From JAGOEX01 sp964630905 (lineage in GTDB: Bacteria; UBP6; UBA1177): 48,417 bases of DNA. Where the stretch lies: the NCBI GenBank assembly GCA_964630905.1, contig CAZVWR010000020.1, forward strand, positions 1 to 48,417, read 5' to 3'. Every line of letters begins with the position of its first letter. Position 1 is the stretch's first letter. The translations under genes were made by a program, and so were the position numbers. The notes below the pieces were generated by a model. That model was not told the DNA's origin and did not search any database. It was given only the letters and a program-made list of their open reading frames with translations. This document shows positions 1-7,646 of this stretch, piece by piece.

Positions 1-4
1 GTTT

Positions 5-1741
5 ATGATAATATTTTTAGCAGTTTTCTTTTCAAATATTCTTGCGGCATTGAGCACAGATTGCAGAATAGAAGAAAAATTTCCAGTAGAGAATTCCGGC
101 GACCTTAATTTTAGAGTATCGAAAGATGTTCAGAGTTTTATTAATTTAAATAACGGAAAAAAAGAAACAAGAATGAAGGTGGTTCTTCCAATCAGAGAAA
201 TATATAAGGAAGATACAGAGATTTTTGTACACGAAGCGGACATAACAGATGGAAACAGTATTAGTTTTGTAAATGGTGAGCTGGTTACTGACAATGAAAT
301 AGATATTATGGCAGAAAAGAAGCTTGCAAAAATTGTAAAAGAAAGATCTGACAGAATTGACTGGCGTAAATATGCAGCCGAAGAATTCATTCACAGGATG
401 TCTTTAAAATGGTCAGAACTGGAAATACAGCACGATCCCGAAGCTGCTGGCGTTATCGCTGAATTTAATGTGTCTCAGTTGCAGGAAGTCATTAATAATA
501 ATACTGATCTTTTTCTTGGTATTGAATCGCAAAACTACACAGACAATTCTATGGCTTCGGCCATGCTGGATACAAATGTCGATCCGTATGTTCTTAATTA
601 CTCAAGCAGACAAGGTGATGGTGTAGGAATTTATCAGAGTGAAAACTGTTGTTCTGATCCAGGGTTTATTTCTGACTATTATAAAATTGCGGGAAATTGT
701 GTTGTTCAGAGTCACAAAACACATGCTGAAAGAGTCGCAGGTGTTCTTCGTGAAGCTTCACCTCTGGCTTTTGTTTATTGTAGAAACGGCTGTGCCGTTC
801 CTACTTCTACTGATTTAAATGGATACAATGGAAACCCACCCATACATATCGTAAACTTATCCTGTGGCGGTGGCAGAACATCTGCTGGATACAACACACG
901 TTCGAGAGATTTTGATAACCATGTTTATGGTGACGCAGTTGCAGTTTTTGCAGCGGCAGGAAATGATGCGGAAGAGCCTGCTGGAGAAAATTATGTTAAT
1001 TATCCAGCAGAAGGTCTTAATGTTGTTGCTGTGGGTGCCTACAATGATGCAAATGATACTATTGCAACTTTTTCTTCCGGTGTAAATTCAACTGTGGGAA
1101 ATGAAAAACCTGATATATCCGCTCCTGGAGTAAATATTTCTTCTGGCGGACACGGAAATGCGAGCGGTACTAGCCTTTCAACTCCCCATGCTGCAGCAAT
1201 AGGGGCAGACTTTGCAGGGTATTATACATGGCTCAAGCTAAAACCTCACTACCTGAACGCTCTTACTCTCGCTACCTCTAATGATGTTATTTCCGGTAGC
1301 TGGTGGAGAATTGGTGTTGGCGGGATAGATTTCAGAGACGGTTTTTTTGATGGGCATGCTCAAAGCTGGGAAGGTTCAAATGGAAGCTGGTCTACTTTTG
1401 ACAATAATGATCCTTATCCCGGGAATGGCAAAATAGACAAGGTTGTTTCAATTAATTCTTCTTTTGCACAAGTTCATGTTGCAATATGGTGGCTTACCCG
1501 TGGGGACTATACATATGCACATCAAGATGACACATATCCTCTTGGAATGGATCTTGATGTTACTGTTTATGATCCGAATGGTAATGTTGTTGGAAGTTCA
1601 GCAAGCAGACTCAATCCGTGGGAGTCACTGAGATTCGACCCCACTGTTACCGGAAACTATCGAGTATCTATAAGTCGTGCATATAACAGAGATACAAGCT
1701 GTAATATCCGTTTGGGTCTCTGGATAAATAAAGACAATTAA
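5..1741 (+). CDS. Subtilisin-like (S8) secreted serine protease with atypical Asp site
   Basis: Predicted exported serine endopeptidase. Residues 1-17 are hydrophobic like a signal peptide but lack a basic n-region, and the frame opens 5 bases into the window, so the true start may lie upstream. The S8 fold is shown by the nucleophile motif GTSLSTPHAAA (Ser390), the oxyanion motif AAAGND (Asn320) and His240 in THAERVAGVL, where the usual HGT is HAE. The usual catalytic Asp strand (VAVIDTG) aligns with VGIYQSEN near residues 207-214, which has Gln at the Asp position and Glu213 two residues on. Residues about 450-578 form a beta-rich C-terminal domain with a LDVTVYDPNGNVV stretch, as in pre-peptidase C-terminal or P-like domains. 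A lipoprotein gene follows 13 bases downstream. S8 membership is firm; activity is uncertain because of the Asp site. Confidence 0.85.
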   Translation: MIIFLAVFFSNILAALSTDCRIEEKFPVENSGDLNFRVSKDVQSFINLNNGKKETRMKVVLPIREIYKEDTEIFVHEADITDGNSISFVNGELVTDNEIDIMAEKKLAKIVKERSDRIDWRKYAAEEFIHRMSLKWSELEIQHDPEAAGVIAEFNVSQLQEVINNNTDLFLGIESQNYTDNSMASAMLDTNVDPYVLNYSSRQGDGVGIYQSENCCSDPGFISDYYKIAGNCVVQSHKTHAERVAGVLREASPLAFVYCRNGCAVPTSTDLNGYNGNPPIHIVNLSCGGGRTSAGYNTRSRDFDNHVYGDAVAVFAAAGNDAEEPAGENYVNYPAEGLNVVAVGAYNDANDTIATFSSGVNSTVGNEKPDISAPGVNISSGGHGNASGTSLSTPHAAAIGADFAGYYTWLKLKPHYLNALTLATSNDVISGSWWRIGVGGIDFRDGFFDGHAQSWEGSNGSWSTFDNNDPYPGNGKIDKVVSINSSFAQVHVAIWWLTRGDYTYAHQDDTYPLGMDLDVTVYDPNGNVVGSSASRLNPWESLRFDPTVTGNYRVSISRAYNRDTSCNIRLGLWINKDN

Positions 1742-1754
1742 AATGGAGGGGATT

Positions 1755-2375
1755 ATGTTTCGTTACATAATAGGGGTTTTGTTGCTTTTGATGATGGTTT
1801 CGTGTGGAGACAAAGCAACACAGACCGACAATGAAGATTCTTTGATTGATGAAAATGCTGTCTCGGATGAGATCTCTACCAAAGATTATGACAAAGCTGA
1901 AGAAGCTGTTAATGATTCAGAATATTCCGATTCTGATGCAAACAGCGGATCGGGTTACCACATGGTGGCCACAGAATATTCAGAGATTGCAGAATTAGGA
2001 AATCTTACGACAGATAATAAAAGATATGAGATTTTCCGTGATAAAACAACATTTGAACAGTTCTTTACACAGATAAATGTTGATGAGATGGAGCCGCCTT
2101 CTGTTGATTTTGATAATAAAATGGTGATTGTTCTTTTTAATGGAAAATGGAATGATCTGAGACCGGCATACCGTCTTGACGGAGTTAAGAAGTTCGTTTT
2201 TGACAATCCCGAAGATGTTCACAGTTCTGTAATCACAGTAGAAACTACAGTGCTTTATTATCGTGAAGATTGCCCGGTTGATTCAATGATCTATTATCCG
2301 ACCTATCTTATAAGTGTTGATAAAGCTGACATCGTAAATTTTGTTGATCATTTTGAAATTGTAACTGACTGCTAA
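1755..2375 (+). CDS. Lipoprotein with possible PrcB-like C-terminal domain
   Basis: Predicted lipoprotein of 206 residues. An upstream in-frame ATG exists at 1743, but GGAGGGG lies 4-5 bases before the ATG at 1755 and that start gives a clean signal peptide ending in the lipobox MVSC (Cys17). Residues 20-75 are an acidic, low-complexity linker. Residues 95-205 are globular; the stretch PPSVDFDNKMVIVLFNGKW resembles the PrcB C-terminal domain family, whose founding member is a lipoprotein subunit of the Treponema dentilisin complex together with a subtilisin-like protease. That similarity is from memory and weak in the second half. The gene starts 13 bases after a subtilisin-like protease gene, which fits co-transcription and a partner or processing role. 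Confidence 0.7.
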   Translation: MFRYIIGVLLLLMMVSCGDKATQTDNEDSLIDENAVSDEISTKDYDKAEEAVNDSEYSDSDANSGSGYHMVATEYSEIAELGNLTTDNKRYEIFRDKTTFEQFFTQINVDEMEPPSVDFDNKMVIVLFNGKWNDLRPAYRLDGVKKFVFDNPEDVHSSVITVETTVLYYREDCPVDSMIYYPTYLISVDKADIVNFVDHFEIVTDC

Positions 2376-2492
2376 CAAAGAACTTTTTTCTCACAAACTG
2401 AAATTTTGAAAGTTATGAAATTGACTACAAAATAAATGTGGAAACCAGATGCCTTACTGATGAAGAAACTTCAGATTGGTAAAAAACTTAAG

Positions 2493-3722
2493 CTAGAAAT
2501 TAGGATCAACCATCATTACGGTTCTTACGCCGTAGTGGTCTGAAACGGAATATCTTGTTTTGGTCTTCTCTTTTTCATTGAAAAGGAGAAATTCGTTGTG
2601 GAACACTCTTTCCGACATGAAAACAAATCCCTTTTTGTTTCTGAAAAAGATGTGATCGTGAACAGCTTCACTGTTATTTTTGCTGATGAATGGATTTTCA
2701 GGACACACCGTGCACTGGATAACATCTTCTTCTTCAACATCAAAATAAGGGTCGTACCATCCGGCAGAAATGAGTGCTGCAACCGGTGCTGGGTTTGATT
2801 CAATGATGTTTTCTCCGCCAGCTATATTGCTGTTGAAATCACCCATTATTACTCTCTGGGCAATATTTTCGTTGTCAGGAATTGAAAGTATCTCGTTGAT
2901 CTGTGTCAACTGTTCCTGCTGCCAGCTCCCGGCAATACCGTCATATTCCTCATCAATTATTGCAGAAAGTGCTGTACAGATGATCTGAGTATCTCCTATG
3001 GCCGGTTTGTAGTCGTATATTTCCCCATCTTTTTCTATTCTTCCAAGCGTAGCATAAACGGCCATTCTGTGGTTACCATATGATGTCAATGCAAGAGTCC
3101 CTTTATTTTTAAGGGGATATTTTGATGCAAGAAGAATCCCGTTGTTTCCATTGTTTTTATAAACAACCTCTTTTTCAACCATACATTCTTGAAGTATTGC
3201 CTGAAAATCACCGCCTGCTATAGAGCCGATGTTGTCTCCGATGAGACACTGCTGGCAAACCGGAGGAAGAGCGAGAATGTCACCAAGGCAGTTTTGAGCA
3301 ATACAGGCAATGTCGGTGCCGCCGCATTCCATGGCAACACACATAACAACAGGAGCCACTTCTTCCTGAGTGCATGACGGGGGAATCGGATCAAAATCCT
3401 CATTCTTTGTGTTGACATATACAGTGGAAATATATCCCAGACCGTTCTTTTCGTCTTTAAGGAATTGACTTATTTTCATGATCTCGTTTTTATCATAGAT
3501 CTCCTGAAGACAAAGTATGTCTGAATCTGAAGTCTTAAGAATCTTTTGGAGTTTTTCAGTCCTTTCATTTAAAAGAGGAAGTTCTTCTCCAAGCCGTACA
3601 TTGAATGTTTCAAAAGAGATCGTCTGTTCGTCAAGACTAAAACCCCCAAGTTCGTTTTCACATCCTGAAAAAAGGAAGACTGTGATTGCAAACGCAAAGA
3701 CAACCGATAGTTTAGTTCCCAT
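2493..3722 (-). CDS. Endonuclease/exonuclease/phosphatase (EEP) family lipoprotein
   Basis: Predicted lipid-anchored metal-dependent phosphodiesterase of about 409 residues. The start at 3722 is chosen over 3755 because GAGGG precedes it by 7 bases and the signal peptide then begins MGTKL and ends in the lipobox FSGC (Cys21). EEP motifs are in order: FNVR, LCLQEIYD (metal-binding Glu), GILLASKYPL, IMGDFNSN (Asp/Asn) and SDHYGVRT (catalytic His). The fold covers DNase I, sphingomyelinase and inositol phosphatase types, so the substrate cannot be named. Between the second and third motifs lies an insertion of about 80 residues with eight Cys, unusual for the family and suggesting disulfides outside the cytoplasm. 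It follows the GspE-type ATPase gene by 25 bases. Confidence 0.85.
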   Translation of the reverse strand: MGTKLSVVFAFAITVFLFSGCENELGGFSLDEQTISFETFNVRLGEELPLLNERTEKLQKILKTSDSDILCLQEIYDKNEIMKISQFLKDEKNGLGYISTVYVNTKNEDFDPIPPSCTQEEVAPVVMCVAMECGGTDIACIAQNCLGDILALPPVCQQCLIGDNIGSIAGGDFQAILQECMVEKEVVYKNNGNNGILLASKYPLKNKGTLALTSYGNHRMAVYATLGRIEKDGEIYDYKPAIGDTQIICTALSAIIDEEYDGIAGSWQQEQLTQINEILSIPDNENIAQRVIMGDFNSNIAGGENIIESNPAPVAALISAGWYDPYFDVEEEDVIQCTVCPENPFISKNNSEAVHDHIFFRNKKGFVFMSERVFHNEFLLFNEKEKTKTRYSVSDHYGVRTVMMVDPNF

Positions 3723-3747
3723 TTTGTTCCCTCGTATGTAGTTAATA

Positions 3748-5490
3748 TTACTCATAATAAAGAGCTTTTACGATTTCGTCGAAAGTTGTGACTCCGTCAG
3801 CCAGTTTTCTTATAGCAGATTCTTTAAGCGTAAGCATGCCGTCCATTATAGCGTTGTTCCTTATTTCATCAGCGGTAGCACCCTGCGAAATGATGGCTCT
3901 CATTTTAGGAGTCATGTTCATGAATTCTATGATCGCGGTTCTTCCTTTGTAGCCTGTATAACGGCACTTTACACAACCTTCCGCATCTCTTATCTTGTAA
4001 GTGCTTTCAAGTGGCAGATGAAGCGTTATCTTCTCCTCTTCGCTCATTTCCCTTGTGAAAGAGCAGAACGGGCACACCTTTCTTACAAGTCTCTGGGCAA
4101 CAATTGCATTTAAAACACTTGCGATCATATAAGGTTCTATCCCCAGATCACCTATTCTTTCTATTGTTGTTGCAGTATCGTTTGTATGAAGTGTAGAAAG
4201 AACAAGATGCCCTGTAAGAGCCGCCTGCACAGCGTTTGTAGCAGTTTCCTTGTCTCTTATCTCTCCTATCATTACAATGTCAGGATCCTGCCTTAAAATA
4301 TGTCTCAATGCACCCGAAAAGGTTATTCCCGCCTTGACATTGACACCCATCTGGTTAATTTCATCAATTATTATCTCAATGGGATCTTCAACTGAAACGA
4401 CATTTATTTCAGGACTCGCAAGGCTTTTCAGTGTTGAGTAAAGAGTTGTTGATTTTCCGCTTCCGGTAGGACCGGTCACAAGAACCATGCCGTATCCTTT
4501 TTTAAGAGAAATGTCATAAAGGTTCTTCTGTTCGTCTGAAAAACCTATGTTGCTTATATCTTTCACAAAAGTAGATGATTCAAGTACTCTTAGAACCATT
4601 TTTTCGCCAGTTACGACTGGAATGGTGCTTGCCCTGAGCTCGACTTCGAGACCTGTTTCGGTCACAACTTTTATTCTGCCGTCCTGAGGTCTTCTTTTTT
4701 CGGCGATATCCATTTTTGCGAGCATTTTAAGTCTGCTTACAAAGGGAAGATGTGCTTCAAAAGGAAATGAATAAATAGTATGAAGGATGCCGTCAAGCCT
4801 GAACCTGATGTGAGTTTCGTCCCGTTTGGGTTCGATGTGAATATCACTTGCTTCCTGATCTATGGCATATTTGAGCATATAATCAACCGCATTGATTATA
4901 TGTTTGTCGTCCATATTTTTCGCTTTGCCAAGATCGGTAAGATTTTCAAGATTATTAAATCCTTCACGGGTGAGATCATCTGCCGCCGCCTTGATAGATT
5001 TCTTGAAACCGAAAAGATCTGAAAGGATTCTCTCTATATCTTTTGCGGATGCCACCACCGGAATTATTCCTGATGAAGTGGAAGTTGAAAGCTGGTCGAT
5101 GATGTCCATCCTGAAAGGATCGGCCATAGCAAGGACAATGTCGTCACCGTTTTTGTATAACGGAATGACCCGGTTCATTTTTCCGTATGCGGCGCTTATT
5201 GTTTTTACAGTAAGCTGATTATCTATCTTAAGCGGATCTATCACTATATATTCACAGCCGGCCCTTGCAGCAATAAGGCGGAGAAGCTGTTCCTCGGAAA
5301 GCTTGATAGATTCTTTTTCACAAGTGAACACAAGGAGTTCAGTAACAAAAGGGGCTCTTTTAAAAGTGTTCTCGAACATCGACTGGTAGTAATCTTTTCG
5401 GGCAGAGATTAATTCCTTCTGACTTTTGTTTATTACCGAATATTCTTCAAGCATTTCAAGGAGCAGAGAAAGAGAAAGTTCAATTTTCAT
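3748..5490 (-). CDS. GspE/PilB-family secretion or pilus assembly ATPase
   Basis: Cytoplasmic hexameric ATPase of type II secretion or type IV pilus machines, 580 residues, normal for the family. Residues 1-165 form an MshEN-like N-terminal domain. The ATPase core has Walker A GPTGSGKST at 340-348, the Asp box near DPIEI at 369, Walker B with catalytic Glu410 in MIGEIRD, and the His box STLHTND near 432. A tetracysteine zinc motif is present (Cys473/476 and Cys506/509), typical of PilB and GspE and not of the retraction ATPase PilT. No pilin, PilC or secretin gene is in the window, so pilus and secretion roles cannot be separated. A GGAG site precedes the ATG. It lies 17 bases downstream of the pseudo-receiver gene in one likely operon. 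Confidence 0.92.
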   Translation of the reverse strand: MKIELSLSLLLEMLEEYSVINKSQKELISARKDYYQSMFENTFKRAPFVTELLVFTCEKESIKLSEEQLLRLIAARAGCEYIVIDPLKIDNQLTVKTISAAYGKMNRVIPLYKNGDDIVLAMADPFRMDIIDQLSTSTSSGIIPVVASAKDIERILSDLFGFKKSIKAAADDLTREGFNNLENLTDLGKAKNMDDKHIINAVDYMLKYAIDQEASDIHIEPKRDETHIRFRLDGILHTIYSFPFEAHLPFVSRLKMLAKMDIAEKRRPQDGRIKVVTETGLEVELRASTIPVVTGEKMVLRVLESSTFVKDISNIGFSDEQKNLYDISLKKGYGMVLVTGPTGSGKSTTLYSTLKSLASPEINVVSVEDPIEIIIDEINQMGVNVKAGITFSGALRHILRQDPDIVMIGEIRDKETATNAVQAALTGHLVLSTLHTNDTATTIERIGDLGIEPYMIASVLNAIVAQRLVRKVCPFCSFTREMSEEEKITLHLPLESTYKIRDAEGCVKCRYTGYKGRTAIIEFMNMTPKMRAIISQGATADEIRNNAIMDGMLTLKESAIRKLADGVTTFDEIVKALYYE

Positions 5491-5507
5491 TGATTCTCCG
5501 GAATTTA

Positions 5508-7088
5508 TTAATCTTCAATCTGTGAAACAAGTTCCTTGAGGTTAGTCATCAGTCCGCTGAGCTTTATATTATCTTTTTCAAGCTGAGAAGTTCTCGCTGT
5601 AAGCTCTTCAAGCTGTTTAGTCTTTTCTTCAAGCTCTGTATCTGTCTGTGAAACTTTTTTCTTCAGATCTTCATTTTCAGCAACGACCAGCTCCATTCCT
5701 TCAGTCTTTTCAGACATCTTGTCGAGTTCATCGTTAAGTTCCTTGATCCGGTCTCTTCTTTCATTAAGCTTTTCTTCAAATTCGAGTTTTTCTTTCATGA
5801 CCGCTTCAAACTGTTCTGCCATCTCTCCGCTCTTTGAAACAGCATCGGTAAGCTCTTCAATTTCCTGCTTAAGATCAGCGATATTTTTTTCAAGATCTGA
5901 TTTTTCGGACCTTGTCTTTTCAAGTTCTTCCGCTACTTCAGCAAGGTTTGCAACAGTTTCTTTAAGCTCGCTCATCTCTTTTTCATTAACAGCCATTTTC
6001 TGTTCAAAATCAGTTTTAAGAGTTTCCATTTGTTTAAGAGCGGTCTCTTTTTCCTTCAGCGCATCAGCAGTTTCCTTTTCTATTTTTTTGACGCGGTCTT
6101 TCATTTCCTTGTTGTATACTGAAAGAACATCGTTCTGATCTTTCTGCTCTGCAAGTTTTTTCTTCAGATCAGCTATTTCCTGGCTTTCCCCTTCTTTTTT
6201 TGCTTCAGCGGTCTCTTTCAAAGTTTTTACTGAATTTTGAAGTTCGCCATTCTCTTTTTTGACCTCTTCAAGCTCTTCGCTAAGAAGTGAGATAGTCCCT
6301 TCGAGCTTTTCTATCTGCAAGGAAATTTCCTCTTTTTCACTTTCCGCCTTTTCAAGTTCCTTGGAGATCTTTTTGAGTTCTTTTTCTGATACTGATGCAG
6401 CCTGAGTTGCATTTTGAAGATCAGAAATTTTTTCTTCAAGTCCTTTTATCTGGAACCCTTTCTGAGCGATGGCATCTTTGAGCTCACCTGATTCGTCTTC
6501 AAGTTTTGAAAGTGCCGCCTGAAGCTCCTCATTTTTTGCTATCAGTTCCTGATTGGCCTGAACAAGCGTTTCAACTTCTTCACTCAACTCACTTCCACCT
6601 GATGATTGATTTGCTGACTCAAGCATTGTTTCAAGCTGGGATATCCTGCTTTTCAGTTCGGCGATCTGTTTTCCGCTGCCGCCTGAATCGACCTGAACAT
6701 CGGCCATCCCCTCAAGGAAAGGGAAAATAGCATGAGTTGTTGCAAGCATTGTTTCGTTGTCAACAGGGATCTTGAGATAGAAATCCGCCCTGTATTCAAA
6801 CTGTCTGTGTCTTTCAAAAACTTCCTCTTTTGCATCGCTTGAGATAAGCAGGATAGGAACATTCGCATATTCTTCCATCGCCCGTATCTTTTTACAGAGC
6901 ATGAACCCCTTCATTCCGGGATTTTCTGCACGGATGATGAAAAGGTCCATTTTAGCTTTTCCAAGCGCTTCCTGAACCCTTCCCTCAGAGCTCGTTTCAA
7001 AAACATGAAAGTTGTAGGATGAAAAAAGTTTGTTCAACGCCTCTGACATTGCAACATCAGCTTCATAGACAAGTAGGTTTCTGCTCAT
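5508..7088 (-). CDS. Pseudo-receiver domain with long coiled coil (FrzS/AglZ-like layout)
   Basis: 526-residue protein with a response-regulator receiver fold (residues 1-125) followed by about 380 residues of Glu/Lys/Leu-rich heptads with strong coiled-coil character. The receiver looks unable to take phosphate: the site aligned with the phosphoacceptor Asp in DLFIIRAENPG is Arg53, and the usual KP near 106 reads LKIPVD. The start of the domain keeps one acidic residue (YEAD). This layout is that of FrzS and AglZ of Myxococcus xanthus, polar proteins controlling type IV pilus and gliding motility, FrzS being known for a receiver working without phosphorylation. The adjacent GspE/PilB ATPase gene fits a motility or secretion control role. 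Homology through the coiled coil cannot be judged by eye. GAGG lies 5 bases before the ATG. Confidence 0.85.
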   Translation of the reverse strand: MSRNLLVYEADVAMSEALNKLFSSYNFHVFETSSEGRVQEALGKAKMDLFIIRAENPGMKGFMLCKKIRAMEEYANVPILLISSDAKEEVFERHRQFEYRADFYLKIPVDNETMLATTHAIFPFLEGMADVQVDSGGSGKQIAELKSRISQLETMLESANQSSGGSELSEEVETLVQANQELIAKNEELQAALSKLEDESGELKDAIAQKGFQIKGLEEKISDLQNATQAASVSEKELKKISKELEKAESEKEEISLQIEKLEGTISLLSEELEEVKKENGELQNSVKTLKETAEAKKEGESQEIADLKKKLAEQKDQNDVLSVYNKEMKDRVKKIEKETADALKEKETALKQMETLKTDFEQKMAVNEKEMSELKETVANLAEVAEELEKTRSEKSDLEKNIADLKQEIEELTDAVSKSGEMAEQFEAVMKEKLEFEEKLNERRDRIKELNDELDKMSEKTEGMELVVAENEDLKKKVSQTDTELEEKTKQLEELTARTSQLEKDNIKLSGLMTNLKELVSQIED

Positions 7089-7096
7089 AACGGCCT

Positions 7097-7567
7097 CTAA
7101 TTTAATCTATTTGTAAGACTTGTTAGTTTTTTTCTTATGGTGTTTACAGAATCGATCCCGTGATCTGCGAGTGTTTTAATGAACTGTGTTCCTCCCATTG
7201 CAAGAAGTTTGAGATATCCGTGCATGGTAAGGGTCAGAAAACCTTTGTGTACTGAAAGAGAGACATGTTTTCTATTTTCTTTGTCCATTAAGATTTTGGT
7301 GGAATTTATCAGAAACTCTTTTACATCACTGCATTCTCCGCATGAATTAAAGATCTTTTCTGTAATTTCAAGTGTTGAAAAAACAGTGAAGTCAGGTTTG
7401 TGCTCCGGCTTGAAATTTAATACCGTAAAAGAACCGCCCTCTCTTGAAATAACGATATCTTTTCCGTTTTCCATTACAACCCTGAATGATGCATCTTTTG
7501 AAAGTGCGTTTATCACCTCAACGGCACCATTATTCTTTCTAATCATCGACTCAATCTTGTCTTTCAT
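7097..7567 (-). CDS. Conserved-looking hypothetical protein, 156 aa
   Basis: Cytoplasmic protein without signal peptide or membrane segments. An earlier ATG in frame at 7612 has no ribosome site, whereas the ATG at 7567 has AGGA 6 bases upstream, so the shorter form is chosen. The sequence is mixed alpha/beta: a strand-rich centre (residues 30-65) and a Leu/Thr/Gly segment near 108-125 followed by a basic helical tail. The small alternating pattern faintly recalls sterol-carrier-like (SCP2) domains, but I do not claim this. Two Cys (CGEC, about residue 76) occur. It is the first gene of the likely operon with the pseudo-receiver protein (8 bases downstream) and the GspE-type ATPase, so a link to that apparatus is plausible. 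Confidence 0.65.
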   Translation of the reverse strand: MKDKIESMIRKNNGAVEVINALSKDASFRVVMENGKDIVISREGGSFTVLNFKPEHKPDFTVFSTLEITEKIFNSCGECSDVKEFLINSTKILMDKENRKHVSLSVHKGFLTLTMHGYLKLLAMGGTQFIKTLADHGIDSVNTIRKKLTSLTNRLN

Positions 7568-7646
7568 TTCAATCCTAATCACCAACAGATTGAAAAACTT
7601 ATCACAAGGCATTTATTTTTGCAAATAAATTAATGAATATAATGAA

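Noticed and set aside
5719..6138. Long open frame opposite the coiled-coil gene
   Set aside because: Ser/Leu-rich product is the mirror of Glu/Lys-rich coiled-coil codons; no ribosome site and no family.
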